Origin: Ferdinandcohnia sp036962705
GTDB taxonomy: Bacteria > Bacillota > Bacilli > Bacillales > Bacillaceae_L
Direction: 5' to 3'
DNA: 64,000 nucleotides
Assembly: GCF_036962705.1 (NCBI RefSeq)
Contig: NZ_JBALOQ010000016.1
Coordinates: forward strand, 77,123 to 141,122
Made by a program: the position numbers and the translations under genes. This document shows, piece by piece, positions 43,332 through 52,225 of the stretch. The number at the start of each line of letters is the position of its first letter. Within the stretch, counting starts at the first letter, position 1. Under the pieces are notes generated by a model. That model made no database searches. It worked only from the letters and a program-made list of their open reading frames with translations, and was not told the DNA's origin.

Positions 43332-44346
43332 AGTATTCCACCTCTCGACTTCTTAGTTGTTCAAATTGACTTCTAGCAATTCCAGTTACAATTGCTTCTC
43401 TTGCCATCTCAACACCTTCACGAATACTGTTTACTCTTCCTGAAATATAAATCGCTGCTCCAGCATTTAATAAAACAATATTCGTTGCACTTTGATTAGC
43501 GTTACTATATAAAACATCCCGCAACAGGTTTGCACTCTCTACAACAGAAGAAACTTGGATATCCTTCATGTTTCCACGAGGAAGATCGAAATCCTCAGGA
43601 GAGAGGACAAATCTTGTAATCTCGCCATCTTTTAATTCCACTATATCTGTTTCAGTTGTTATACTGCATTCATCTAGTCCATCACGACCTGAGACAAATA
43701 AAACATGTTCAGAACCAAGCTTCTCAAGGGCATGTGCCATTTTTTCAGCATAGTCTGTTGAATAAACTCCCAATACCTGTTTTTTGCATCTAGCCGGGTT
43801 TGCCATTGGCCCTAATAGATTAAAAATGGTTCGAAACCCAATTTCCTGTCTTGGTGTAACCGCATGCTTCATCGCTGCATGGTAGATTGGTGCAAACAAA
43901 AAGCTCATATTTCGTTTGTTTAAAGCCTCTTTCGCTTCTTCCTGAGTTGATTGTATTTCAACACCTAAATACTCTAGAACATCGGCACTACCACTTTTTG
44001 AAGAAACTGCTCGATTTCCATGTTTCGCTACCTTTATTCCTAGGGAAGAAACAACAATTGCTGATGCAGTTGAAATATTAAAGGTAGAAGCACCGTCCCC
44101 ACCTGTTCCGCATGTATCAATCACTTGATCACTCTCATAATCTAGTTGCATCATATGCTCTCGCATCGCTCTCGCAAAGCCGGTCATCTCGTCGACTGTT
44201 TCCCCGCGAAAACGAAGGATTGAAAGCAAACTTGCAATTTGACTTGCAGTTGCATCGCCAGACATAATAACATCCATCACTTGATAGCTTTCTTCTTCTG
44301 TTAATACCTTACCGTTGATACATTTATTTAAAAGTTGTTTAAACAT
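43321..44346 (-). CDS. trpD: Anthranilate phosphoribosyltransferase
   Basis: Adds phosphoribose to anthranilate. The 341-residue protein has the diphosphate-binding DTCGTGGDGASTFNIST, KHGNRAVSSKSGSADVLE, and LLGPMANPA motifs. It is a stand-alone transferase without a fused glutamine amidotransferase. It overlaps trpE by 8 bp. Confidence 0.97.
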   Translation of the reverse strand: MFKQLLNKCINGKVLTEEESYQVMDVIMSGDATASQIASLLSILRFRGETVDEMTGFARAMREHMMQLDYESDQVIDTCGTGGDGASTFNISTASAIVVSSLGIKVAKHGNRAVSSKSGSADVLEYLGVEIQSTQEEAKEALNKRNMSFLFAPIYHAAMKHAVTPRQEIGFRTIFNLLGPMANPARCKKQVLGVYSTDYAEKMAHALEKLGSEHVLFVSGRDGLDECSITTETDIVELKDGEITRFVLSPEDFDLPRGNMKDIQVSSVVESANLLRDVLYSNANQSATNIVLLNAGAAIYISGRVNSIREGVEMAREAIVTGIARSQFEQLRSREVEYYAK

Positions 44347-45856
44347 GAATATCCTCCTTATCGAAAGCTTCTTCAGCTAATTGGATTGTTTGAATTAAGG
44401 CGCTTGCTTTGTTAACTGTTTCCATCCACTCATGTTCAGGAACTGAATCAGCGACGATCCCCGCTCCTGCCTGGACATAGGCAACACCATCTTTTATGAT
44501 CGCTGTTCGAATCGTAATACATGAATCAATATTTCCGTCAAATCCAATATAAGCAATTGCTCCGGCATACAGGTTTCGTGCTGTTGGTTCAAGCTCTGAA
44601 AGAATTTGCATCGCTCTAATTTTAGGTGCACCAGATACAGTTCCTGCTGGAAAAGCTGCGAGTAATGCATCTAGTGGGTCAATTTTCTCATCTAATTCAC
44701 CCGTTACTTTTGAGATAATGTGCATAACATGTGAGAACCGTCCGATTTCCATAAGTACAGGTGTTTTAACTGAACCAAATGTGGATACCCTTCCAATATC
44801 ATTTCTTGCTAAATCAACTAGCATATAATGCTCTGCCTTCTCTTTTTCATCCTGAAGCAATTCTATAGCAAGTGCCTCATCTTCTTCTTTCGTTTCACCC
44901 CTTCGTCTTGTACCTGCAATCGGGTGAATTTCCAGATGTTTGTTATGAATTTTTATTAAACGTTCAGGAGAGCTCCCGACAATCTCAATGTCATTGATTT
45001 TGATATAAAATAAATAGGGTGAAGGATTTACCATCCGCAAAACACGGTATAGCTGAAATCCACTTACTGAAACCGGAATTTCAAAGCGCTGTGATAAAAC
45101 TGCCTGAAATATATCTCCAGCTGTGATATAGTCCTTTATTTTAACAACCGCATCTAGAAAATCCTGTTTTTGAAAATTCGTTTTTATATCTGCTACATTC
45201 GGTACTTCATGTAATTTTGGAAGAAGTAGCATTTCGCTTTGTTCTTTGTTTTGAATAATCCGTGATAAATACATATTAATTTTTGAATTGGCATGTTCAA
45301 AAACAGCTTTTTGAATTCGTTCATCTTCACCGCCATTTAACCGAATAAAATGGACCACAATCAATTCACGCGAATGATGATCTAACGCCAAAATCGTTTC
45401 ACAAAAGAAAAATTGGTAGCGTTCCATGTTTAAATCATTGTTTGAGTGCTCTTCTACCTTTTCAATGGTTGAGATTGCATCATAGCCCAAAAACCCGACT
45501 GCTCCTCCATAAAAGGGGATTTCGATATCAAGTGGCTTTAAAACAAGATAATCCTTGATCCAATTAAAGGCATCCTTCATTGTTTGTTTTTTCACCAAGC
45601 TTTGCTGGTTTTCATTTTTCACGTAGTAATGACCTTTATTTTCATCCATGAACAAAAATGGCTTTAAGCCTATGAATGAATACTGAGACCAATCGGATTC
45701 ATGATCCTTACTTTCAAGTAGAAAGGATGCTTCATTTTTTAAGTTTTGAAAAATTTGAATGGGTGTCAACGTATCAACTAAGAAACGTTTGACGATCGGA
45801 ATTGTCCGATATTGCTTAGCATCGGACACAAACGAGGAAAAATCATACTTATTCAA
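44339..45856 (-). CDS. trpE: Anthranilate synthase component I
   Basis: Converts chorismate to anthranilate with an amidotransferase partner. The protein has 505 residues, with the tryptophan feedback site pattern LLESK near the N-terminus and the chorismate-binding core (IKDYITAGDIFQAVLSQRFE, PIAGTRRRG, DLARNDIGRVS, GTVSGAPKIRAMQI). The start is taken as TTG 45856, eight bases after AGGAG; a GTG three codons upstream overlaps that site. No trpG is present in this operon; in B. subtilis the amidotransferase comes from the folate operon. A TRAP attenuator precedes it. Confidence 0.95.
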   Translation of the reverse strand: MNKYDFSSFVSDAKQYRTIPIVKRFLVDTLTPIQIFQNLKNEASFLLESKDHESDWSQYSFIGLKPFLFMDENKGHYYVKNENQQSLVKKQTMKDAFNWIKDYLVLKPLDIEIPFYGGAVGFLGYDAISTIEKVEEHSNNDLNMERYQFFFCETILALDHHSRELIVVHFIRLNGGEDERIQKAVFEHANSKINMYLSRIIQNKEQSEMLLLPKLHEVPNVADIKTNFQKQDFLDAVVKIKDYITAGDIFQAVLSQRFEIPVSVSGFQLYRVLRMVNPSPYLFYIKINDIEIVGSSPERLIKIHNKHLEIHPIAGTRRRGETKEEDEALAIELLQDEKEKAEHYMLVDLARNDIGRVSTFGSVKTPVLMEIGRFSHVMHIISKVTGELDEKIDPLDALLAAFPAGTVSGAPKIRAMQILSELEPTARNLYAGAIAYIGFDGNIDSCITIRTAIIKDGVAYVQAGAGIVADSVPEHEWMETVNKASALIQTIQLAEEAFDKEDIHV

Positions 45857-45931
45857 TTTGCTCACTCCTCCATGTAATATGGAGAATGAGGTTTAGGAGG
45901 TATAAAGATTGGAATCGCTTTTTTTAGAAAA

Positions 45932-45974
45932 AACGATAAAATAAACAACCCAAAGACACAAACGTATCTTTGGG
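45932..45974 (-). terminator. trp attenuator terminator
   Basis: The 8-bp stem CCCAAAGA / TCTTTGGG (45949-45956 with 45967-45974) is followed by TTGTTTATTTT on the minus strand, about 75 bp before trpE. Its 5' arm overlaps one arm of the antiterminator. Confidence 0.9.
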
Positions 45975-46034
45975 TAGAAGTAAACATACTAAACTCTGCT
46001 AACCTCAGCTAAACTCTCTCATTCTCATCTACCC
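45972..46034 (-). promoter_or_regulatory. trp antiterminator pairing
   Basis: On the transcript, GGGTAGA (46034-46028) is fully complementary to TCTACCC (45978-45972). The second arm shares its CCC with the terminator 5' arm and the first arm contains a TAG of the TRAP-binding array. TRAP binding would block this pairing and favour termination. Confidence 0.8.
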
Positions 46035-46089
46035 TGAACTCATCTCTAAATAAACCTGACTGAAAACTTACTAAACTCTAACTATACTA
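45989..46089 (-). promoter_or_regulatory. TRAP-binding site array in the trp leader
   Basis: Read on the minus strand the leader contains about fifteen GAG/TAG triplets. Plus-strand CTC/CTA positions begin at 45989, 45994, 45999, 46004, 46009, 46014, 46024, 46029, 46039 and 46044, a strict 5-nt period with few breaks; further triplets lie at 46071-46089. TRAP is an 11-subunit ring that binds such (G/U)AG repeats when tryptophan is bound. mtrB is present at 53186. Confidence 0.92.
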
Positions 46090-46101
46090 AATGTTTTAAT
46101 T

Positions 46102-46131
46102 ATCTTATCGTACGCATTGCGTTTTTGTCAA
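46102..46131 (-). promoter_or_regulatory. trp promoter
   Basis: A perfect TTGACA -35 (46126-46131) and a TAAGAT -10 (46102-46107) are 18 bp apart, placing the start just before the TRAP array. It lies downstream of the repeat that follows aroH. Confidence 0.8.
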
Positions 46132-46140
46132 TGAATTGTT

Positions 46141-46235
46141 TTAACATTATTCAGCAGAAGTACTCTCCTGAATAATGTTACAGCCTCCGGCGGATGCCAC
46201 GATTTTTCCAAGGAAATACGCCAAGGCGCATTTGA
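46141..46235 (-). repeat. Mosaic intergenic repeat, copy 7 (aroH-trp spacer), minimal form
   Basis: At 95 bp this is the shortest near-complete copy: TAACATTATTCAG / CTGAATAATGTTA stem, GCCTCCGGCGGATGCCACGA core, and ACGCCAAGGCGCATTTGAT head. It shows which parts are essential. It lies two bases from the aroH stop codon and immediately upstream of the trp promoter. Confidence 0.88.
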
Positions 46236-46237
46236 TT

Positions 46238-46612
46238 TTAATTTCCTTTGACAGTTGTAAGGTCTGGTCTAAGGACAATGGCTCCACCTTGGTAAATATG
46301 CTGGATCTCTTCTTGTTTGGAGGATGTATTCACTGTCATCATCACACGAATGCACATTGGCAGTGAACCTGGAACTGGGATCTCTCTCATGCTCATTACC
46401 GGAACAAATGCCCAACCATCAATTTGTCTAGCAGCGGCTGCAGGAAAAGCTGCATCAATATCATCTGTTACAGAAAATACAATCTGTGCAACAGATTCCG
46501 CTTCAATCTTATTTTCAGAAATCATATCACGTAAAAGCTTTTCAGTTGCAGCTAGTATTTCTTGTTTATTATTATTTTCAATCGTTGTTGCACCACGTAT
46601 TCCCCTTATCAT
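46238..46612 (-). CDS. aroH: Chorismate mutase, AroH class
   Basis: Converts chorismate to prephenate for Phe/Tyr. The 124-residue monofunctional enzyme begins MIRGIRGATTIENN, contains FSVTDDIDAAFPAAAAR and ends with the GSLPMCIRVMM and RPDL motifs of the trimeric B. subtilis enzyme (127 residues). It lies between aroB and the trp promoter. Confidence 0.96.
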   Translation of the reverse strand: MIRGIRGATTIENNNKQEILAATEKLLRDMISENKIEAESVAQIVFSVTDDIDAAFPAAAARQIDGWAFVPVMSMREIPVPGSLPMCIRVMMTVNTSSKQEEIQHIYQGGAIVLRPDLTTVKGN

Positions 46613-46645
46613 CTTCGCCCCTCCTTTTTGCGTCTTGCTACCTAC

Positions 46646-47725
46646 TTAATGAAAATCCTTCAAAAAAAGAAACAATTGCCCATCATCAATGTCTTGAATG
46701 ACAGTTTCTCCAATATTTTTTAACAAGACCATTTTCACTTTTCCAGCGGTAGCTTTTTTATCATGCTTCATACGATCAAGTAATTTTTCACAATCCAATT
46801 CATCAGGAATACTTGTTGGGAACCCAAATAAACTAAACCATTCTTTGATTTTTTCAGATGATAGGTTGATATTGAAGATTTTTTCGCTTACTTTTAACGC
46901 AAAAATCATCCCAATTGCAACTCCATCACCATGAGTGATCTTCCCATATCCTGACTCTGCCTCAATTGCATGACCTAAGGTGTGACCAAAGTTCAAGATA
47001 GCACGGAGCCCTTTTTCCTGCTCATCTTCAGAAACAACTTTAGCTTTAACAGCTACACCCTTTAATACAGCATATTGAAGTTTTTCAGCTTTTAGGTCAT
47101 CAAAGGATTTAATTTCCTCTGTTAGCCATCGATAAAATTCTGGGTCCCAGATGAGTCCATGCTTTATGACCTCAGCAAAGCCTGAACGAAGCTCTACTTT
47201 AGGTAATGTCTTCATTAAATCAATATCATAGAGAACCGCATTAGGTTGATGAAAGGCGCCAATCATGTTCTTTCCAAGTTCATGATTAATCGCAACCTTA
47301 CCACCTACTGCACTATCATGGGCAAGTAATGTAGTTGGAATTTGGATAAACGGAATGCCGCGCATGAAGGTAGCCGCAACAAAGCCGGCTAAATCCCCGA
47401 CAACACCCCCACCTAAGGCAAGGATCACCGAAGAACGATCCAATCCTTTTTCAAGCGCAAAGGTTTGGCATTGATAAAACATCTCAAAAGATTTTGCACT
47501 TTCCCCAGCAGGAATCACAAATGATAAGGGCTCATTATATTGTGGCTTAAGGTTGCCGAGCACTTTATCTAAATAAAGTGCAGCAACAGTCTCATCACTT
47601 ATGACGAGCACCTTTGATACCGATTTACATGTTTCCTGTATCACTTGGGGTAGTTGATCAATAATTTCAGTCCCAATGTACATCGGATATGTTTTCGATT
47701 TTGTAGCAATGGTCAACTTGTCCAT
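46646..47725 (-). CDS. aroB: 3-dehydroquinate synthase
   Basis: Second step of the shikimate pathway, NAD-dependent ring closure. The 359-residue protein has ALGGGVVGDLAGFVAATFMRG, IPTTLLAHDSAVGGKVAIN, GFAEVIKHG and ILNFGHTLGHAIEAESGYG with zinc-binding histidines. Its start codon overlaps the stop of the chorismate synthase gene by one base (TAATG). Confidence 0.97.
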   Translation of the reverse strand: MDKLTIATKSKTYPMYIGTEIIDQLPQVIQETCKSVSKVLVISDETVAALYLDKVLGNLKPQYNEPLSFVIPAGESAKSFEMFYQCQTFALEKGLDRSSVILALGGGVVGDLAGFVAATFMRGIPFIQIPTTLLAHDSAVGGKVAINHELGKNMIGAFHQPNAVLYDIDLMKTLPKVELRSGFAEVIKHGLIWDPEFYRWLTEEIKSFDDLKAEKLQYAVLKGVAVKAKVVSEDEQEKGLRAILNFGHTLGHAIEAESGYGKITHGDGVAIGMIFALKVSEKIFNINLSSEKIKEWFSLFGFPTSIPDELDCEKLLDRMKHDKKATAGKVKMVLLKNIGETVIQDIDDGQLFLFLKDFH

Positions 47726-48897
47726 TAAAATTCCCTCGAATACTCACGCATTTTCGCTACATTCTCTTGAATTAAATCGATTCTGTCTTGTCCAAATTGT
47801 TCAACAATCGCATTTGCAACTTCCCAAGCTACGACAGCTTCAGCAACAACTGAAGCTGCTGGAACAGCACAGCTATCAGATCTTTCGATACTCGCTTCAA
47901 ATACTTCCTTTGTTTCAATATCTACACTTTTAAGTGGCTTATATAGAGTAGGGATTGGTTTCATGACACCTCTAACAACGATTGGCATACCGTTTGTCAT
48001 GCCACCTTCAAATCCGCCTAAATTATTCGTTCTTCTCTGATAACCATTTTCTTTTTCCCAAATGATTTCATCATGAACTTGACTTCCAGGGATTCTTGCT
48101 GCATCAAAACCAATCCCAAATTCGACACCTTTAAATGCATTGATGCTTACCATAGCGGCTGCAATTTTAGAATCAAGCTTTCGGTCATAATGAACATAGC
48201 TTCCAACTCCCGCTGGTACGCCTTCAACAATAACTTCCACAATTCCACCAATTGAGTCACCATTTTTCTTTGCTTCATCAATCGCGTTCATCATTTGTTC
48301 ACCTGCTTCTTCATCTAGGCATCTTACAGGTGATTCTTCCGTTTTTGTTTTTAATTGTTCAATGCTTGAATATGCAGTATCCTTAGCTCGAACACCACCA
48401 ATCTCAAGTACATGTCCAGCTACTTGGATTCCTAAAGAAGCTAAGAATTTTTTCGCTACTGCTCCAGCTGCAACACGCACGGTTGTTTCACGTGCAGAGG
48501 ATCGTTCTAGTACGTTACGCATATCTCGATGGCCATATTTCAATGCTCCATTGAGGTCTGCATGGCCAGGACGTGGACGTGTAATTTTACGTTTGACATC
48601 TTCCGCCTCTTCGTCCGTAATCGGTTCGATGCCCATAATTTTTGTCCAGTGCTTCCAGTCATTATTTTCAACGACTAATGCAATAGGGGAACCTAGTGTT
48701 TTTCCATGTCTTACACCACTTGCGATTTGGGCTTGGTCTTTTTCAATTTGCATTCTTCTACCTCGACCATGTCCTTTTTGGCGTCTTGCAAGTTCAAAAT
48801 TTATATCCTCTGTAGTTATTTCAAGGCCTGCAGGCACACCTTCAATGATTGTTGTAAGTTGTGGTCCATGTGATTCTCCGGCTGTTAAATATCTCAT
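47725..48897 (-). CDS. aroC: Chorismate synthase
   Basis: Last step of the shikimate pathway, FMN-dependent; called aroF in B. subtilis. The 390-residue protein begins MRYLTAGESHGPQLT and contains GRGRRMQIEKDQ, TRPRPGHADLNGALKYGHRD and RSSARETTVRVAAGAVAKK, the family signatures. It is the first gene of the supraoperon, 220 bp downstream of cheR. Confidence 0.97.
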   Translation of the reverse strand: MRYLTAGESHGPQLTTIIEGVPAGLEITTEDINFELARRQKGHGRGRRMQIEKDQAQIASGVRHGKTLGSPIALVVENNDWKHWTKIMGIEPITDEEAEDVKRKITRPRPGHADLNGALKYGHRDMRNVLERSSARETTVRVAAGAVAKKFLASLGIQVAGHVLEIGGVRAKDTAYSSIEQLKTKTEESPVRCLDEEAGEQMMNAIDEAKKNGDSIGGIVEVIVEGVPAGVGSYVHYDRKLDSKIAAAMVSINAFKGVEFGIGFDAARIPGSQVHDEIIWEKENGYQRRTNNLGGFEGGMTNGMPIVVRGVMKPIPTLYKPLKSVDIETKEVFEASIERSDSCAVPAASVVAEAVVAWEVANAIVEQFGQDRIDLIQENVAKMREYSREF

Positions 48898-49117
48898 TTA
48901 TGTTACCTCCTTATATGATAAGATGAAAAATGAATTTTGCTTTCGTAATTTAAAGCGATTATGTATCAATATATCATAATCTTTGTATTTCCGGATAGAT
49001 TTTTTCAAAAAATTCTATGATTATACTTCCACGTAAATAAAGAAAAAGAATTTACCATAAGGCAAATTCGATTTCTATATCTTAACAAACAATATTAGAA
49101 TTGTCATTTTTTAACGT

Positions 49118-49891
49118 TTATTTTTTACGGTAAAAGAATGTATCTTCCGTTTCCAGTCCATACGAGGCTGGGTTGAATATTTGCTCTGTGCTCCCTACAA
49201 ATAAGATCCCATCCCTATTAAGGGCATCACTAAACTTTTTGTAAAGCATGTCCTTAGCATCCTCTGTGAAATAGATTAATACATTTCGACAGATGATTAA
49301 GTCGAAATTGGTTCCAAAGGAATCTGCTAATAAATTTTGCTTTTTGAATGTCACGGCCTTTTTTATGTCTTGATGGATATTGTAAAAAGCACCATCTTGA
49401 GTGAAGTAGCGCTTTTTCATTTCAGAAGGCACTTCTTGAAGCGAGCGTTCAGGATATACACCCATCTTTGCTCTTGCAAGTATATTTTCATCAATATCCG
49501 TGGCTAAAATGGAAATTTGGTGTAAGGGTAAAAATTTTGATAGAATCATTGCCAGTGTATACGGCTCCTCACCAGCTGAACAGGCTGCACTCCACACTTT
49601 AAGCTTCCGATTTTGTTGCAGGAGTTTCGGAAGAATCTTTGTTTCTAGTATTTCCCAACGTTTCGCATTCCGATAAAACTCTGAAACATTAATCGTCATT
49701 CGGTCTAAAAACTCATGCAACAACTCATTGTCTTTTTCAATTCCTTTAAAATATTCCTGAAAGCTTGAAAATCCTCTTTTTTCGTACAACGAGGTAAGCC
49801 TTCTTACCATTTGGGCTTCTTTATATAGATGTAAATCAATACCTGTTTTTCTTTTTATCTGTTCAATAAATAAGATATAATTCTTGTCCAT
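49118..49891 (-). CDS. cheR: Chemotaxis protein methyltransferase CheR
   Basis: Methylates glutamates of chemoreceptors using SAM. The 257-residue protein has an N-terminal helical domain (about 1-75) and a Rossmann domain with WSAACSAGEEPYTLAMIL, ILATDIDENILARA and FDLIICRNVLIYF. It lies between ndk and aroC as in B. subtilis, away from the main motility genes. Confidence 0.95.
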   Translation of the reverse strand: MDKNYILFIEQIKRKTGIDLHLYKEAQMVRRLTSLYEKRGFSSFQEYFKGIEKDNELLHEFLDRMTINVSEFYRNAKRWEILETKILPKLLQQNRKLKVWSAACSAGEEPYTLAMILSKFLPLHQISILATDIDENILARAKMGVYPERSLQEVPSEMKKRYFTQDGAFYNIHQDIKKAVTFKKQNLLADSFGTNFDLIICRNVLIYFTEDAKDMLYKKFSDALNRDGILFVGSTEQIFNPASYGLETEDTFFYRKK

Positions 49892-49937
49892 AGCCTCTCC
49901 TCAAACACAGATCATTCACTGGGGTGAAAGATCCTTT

Positions 49938-49969
49938 AGAAAAACCAGCCCATAATTAGAGCTGGTTTG
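49938..49969 (-). terminator. Terminator after ndk
   Basis: AACCAGC / GCTGGTT on the minus strand is followed by TTTTTC, eight bases beyond the ndk stop. Confidence 0.75.
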
Positions 49970-49975
49970 GTTAGA

Positions 49976-50422
49976 TTAGTAAATCCAATTATTGATTAGC
50001 TTATCGTATTCTACTAATTCTTCCTCTTTAAAGAATAATGAAATTTCGCGTTCAGCACTAGCAGATGAATCAGAACCGTGAATAACGTTCTTTCCAACAG
50101 TTAATCCAAAATCACCACGAATTGTTCCTGGAAGAGCATCCTTTGGATTTGTTGCACCCATCATATGACGAGCAGTTGCAATTACATTTTCACCTTGCCA
50201 AACCATCGCAAAAACTGGTCCAGATGTGATGAAATCAACAAGTTCTCCAAAGAATGGACGTTCTTTGTGCTCACCGTAATGTACCCCTGCAAGCTCCTCA
50301 GAAATCGCCATTAATTTAGCTCCAACCAATTGAAAGCCCTTTCTTTCGAGACGTGATACAATTTCACCAACTAGTTGACGTTGTACGCCATCAGGTTTGA
50401 CCATTAAAAATGTTTTTTCCAT
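49976..50422 (-). CDS. ndk: Nucleoside diphosphate kinase
   Basis: Transfers the gamma-phosphate from NTPs to NDPs through a phosphohistidine. The 148-residue protein starts MEKTFLMVKPDGVQRQ, has GPVFAMVWQGENVI, and the active-site NVIHGSDSSASAE. The second of two adjacent ATG codons (50422) has the better spacing from GGAG; longer upstream readings lack conservation. It lies between hepT and cheR. Confidence 0.96.
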   Translation of the reverse strand: MEKTFLMVKPDGVQRQLVGEIVSRLERKGFQLVGAKLMAISEELAGVHYGEHKERPFFGELVDFITSGPVFAMVWQGENVIATARHMMGATNPKDALPGTIRGDFGLTVGKNVIHGSDSSASAEREISLFFKEEELVEYDKLINNWIY

Positions 50423-50515
50423 CATTCTCTCCACCCCACCAAAATATGTATAATAGTCAACTTTTGCGACCAATCAAAATAGTAACACTATTTTGACTGG
50501 CAAGCAATGTTATTC

Positions 50516-51478
50516 CTAAAATTTTCTTTTTCCAATATATTTTGCAACATTGTATAGGGTATTCCTAGCACGACAGGATGGTAATTCTTCTAATACCTTG
50601 TATGCTTTTTCTAAATATCGATTACTTAATGCCTCAGCCTCTTTAATCGCACCTGAGTGTTTAATTGATGTAATCAATGGTTTAATCTCACTAACTGTTG
50701 TATTTTCCGATACTTGGATAATTTGTTGTTTAAGTTTTTCATCCTTCATCGCATATAGAACTGGCAGGGTAATATTACCTTGCATCAAATCGCTACCGGC
50801 AGGCTTACCCAATTGTTCATCTGTACCAGTAAAATCTAAAATATCATCTGTAATTTGGAATGCCATACCGACATAATAGCCATATAAAAACAGTTTTTTA
50901 TGAACTTCAGTAGGCACATCTGCTGCTACTGCTCCTAATTGGCAACTGCTTGCAATTAAAAGAGCCGTCTTCCGTTTGATTCTTCGTAAATAACATCGCA
51001 AGTTTTGATCAAAACGATATTTATCTTTGATTTGTTCGATTTCACCTAAGCAGACCTCAACAATTGTGTGTGCAAGTAGTTTATGTAATAAGGGATTAGG
51101 AAGCTTTGTGATAATTTCTAGTGAACTACCTAGAATATAATCTCCAGCATACATTGCAATCTTATTATCCCATTTTGCCTTAATTGTAGGTTTACCACGA
51201 CGAATATCCGCGTCATCAATCACATCATCATGCACAAGCGAAGCCGTATGAATAAGTTCAAGTGTTACGGCAACATTTTTTATTACATTAATATCATACT
51301 TCCCAAATTTTCCTCCTAAAAGGACAAAAACGGGTCGCAGTCGTTTACCGCCAGATTGTAATAAATGCAACCCAGCCTGTTGAAGAACTGGATGCTTCCC
51401 TTTAATAGAAGCCTCCAATTCTTTTTCTATAATTGCTAAATCTGTATTCAAATACGAATACATCAAAGATAATTTCAT
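50516..51478 (-). CDS. hepT: Heptaprenyl diphosphate synthase component II
   Basis: Catalytic subunit building the C35 side chain of menaquinone-7. The 320-residue prenyl synthase has the first Asp-rich motif in SLVHDDVIDDADIRRG, the second in QITDDILDFTG, and ends KYIGKRKF like B. subtilis HepT. ATG 51478 follows AAGGTG; the GTG nine bases earlier is part of that site. It works with HepS, encoded two genes upstream. Confidence 0.95.
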   Translation of the reverse strand: MKLSLMYSYLNTDLAIIEKELEASIKGKHPVLQQAGLHLLQSGGKRLRPVFVLLGGKFGKYDINVIKNVAVTLELIHTASLVHDDVIDDADIRRGKPTIKAKWDNKIAMYAGDYILGSSLEIITKLPNPLLHKLLAHTIVEVCLGEIEQIKDKYRFDQNLRCYLRRIKRKTALLIASSCQLGAVAADVPTEVHKKLFLYGYYVGMAFQITDDILDFTGTDEQLGKPAGSDLMQGNITLPVLYAMKDEKLKQQIIQVSENTTVSEIKPLITSIKHSGAIKEAEALSNRYLEKAYKVLEELPSCRARNTLYNVAKYIGKRKF

Positions 51479-51512
51479 TAGTTTCACCTTAGTCTAAAAA
51501 AATATGACGCGA

Positions 51513-52223
51513 TCAACTATTTCTTTTATAACCTAAATGCATCGCAGCTACACCTAAAGTGTATGGCTTCACTTCAATATCGGTTAAGCCTGCTTTCTGA
51601 AACATGTTTGCAAGTTCTTTCATGCCAGGAAAATCACGGGCAGATTCTTGGAGCCATGAATATTCCTGATAACTTTTTGCAAAAAACTTTCCGAAAATCG
51701 GCATAATAAAACGAAAATAGAAGAAATATAATTGTCTAAATCCGATCATCGTTGGCTGTGATGTTTCTAAACATACAACTTTTCCCCCAGGCTTTACTAC
51801 CCTATGCATTTCTTTTAAAACAGACATGTAATCAGGAACATTTCGAAGGCCAAAACCAATTGTTACATAGTCAAATGAATTATCCTCAAACGGAAGCTCC
51901 ATCGCATTACCATGTATTAATTCCACCTGATTTAGCTTTAGCTTGTCTACTTTCTCCTGACCAATCTTTAGCATGTTTTTACTAAAATCTAGACCTACCA
52001 CTTTCCCCTGAGGGCCTACCTTCTCAGCAAGGGCAATGGTCCAATCAGCAGTGCCACAGCAAAGGTCAAGTGCGGCCGAGCCTTCTTTGACATTCATCCG
52101 TTTCATTGTATCCTTACGCCATGCTTTATGTTGTTGGAAGCTAATAACGGAATTCATTTGATCATAGTTTTTATATATTTTTTCAAAGACATGATGTACC
52201 CGTTGTTCTTTAGATTGCTCCAT
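51513..52223 (-). CDS. menH: Demethylmenaquinone methyltransferase
   Basis: Final step of menaquinone synthesis (MenG/UbiE family; menH in older B. subtilis naming). The 236-residue SAM-dependent enzyme has VHHVFEKIYKNYDQMNSVISF, ALDLCCGTADWTIALA, and VTIGFGLRNVPD. Located between hepS and hepT, it links chain synthesis and head-group methylation in one operon. Confidence 0.96.
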   Translation of the reverse strand: MEQSKEQRVHHVFEKIYKNYDQMNSVISFQQHKAWRKDTMKRMNVKEGSAALDLCCGTADWTIALAEKVGPQGKVVGLDFSKNMLKIGQEKVDKLKLNQVELIHGNAMELPFEDNSFDYVTIGFGLRNVPDYMSVLKEMHRVVKPGGKVVCLETSQPTMIGFRQLYFFYFRFIMPIFGKFFAKSYQEYSWLQESARDFPGMKELANMFQKAGLTDIEVKPYTLGVAAMHLGYKRNS

Positions 52224-52225
52224 AA

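Noticed and set aside
48362..48979. 205-codon plus-strand frame opposite aroC
   Set aside because: It is antisense to chorismate synthase, which has all its motifs; long antisense frames are common opposite conserved genes.
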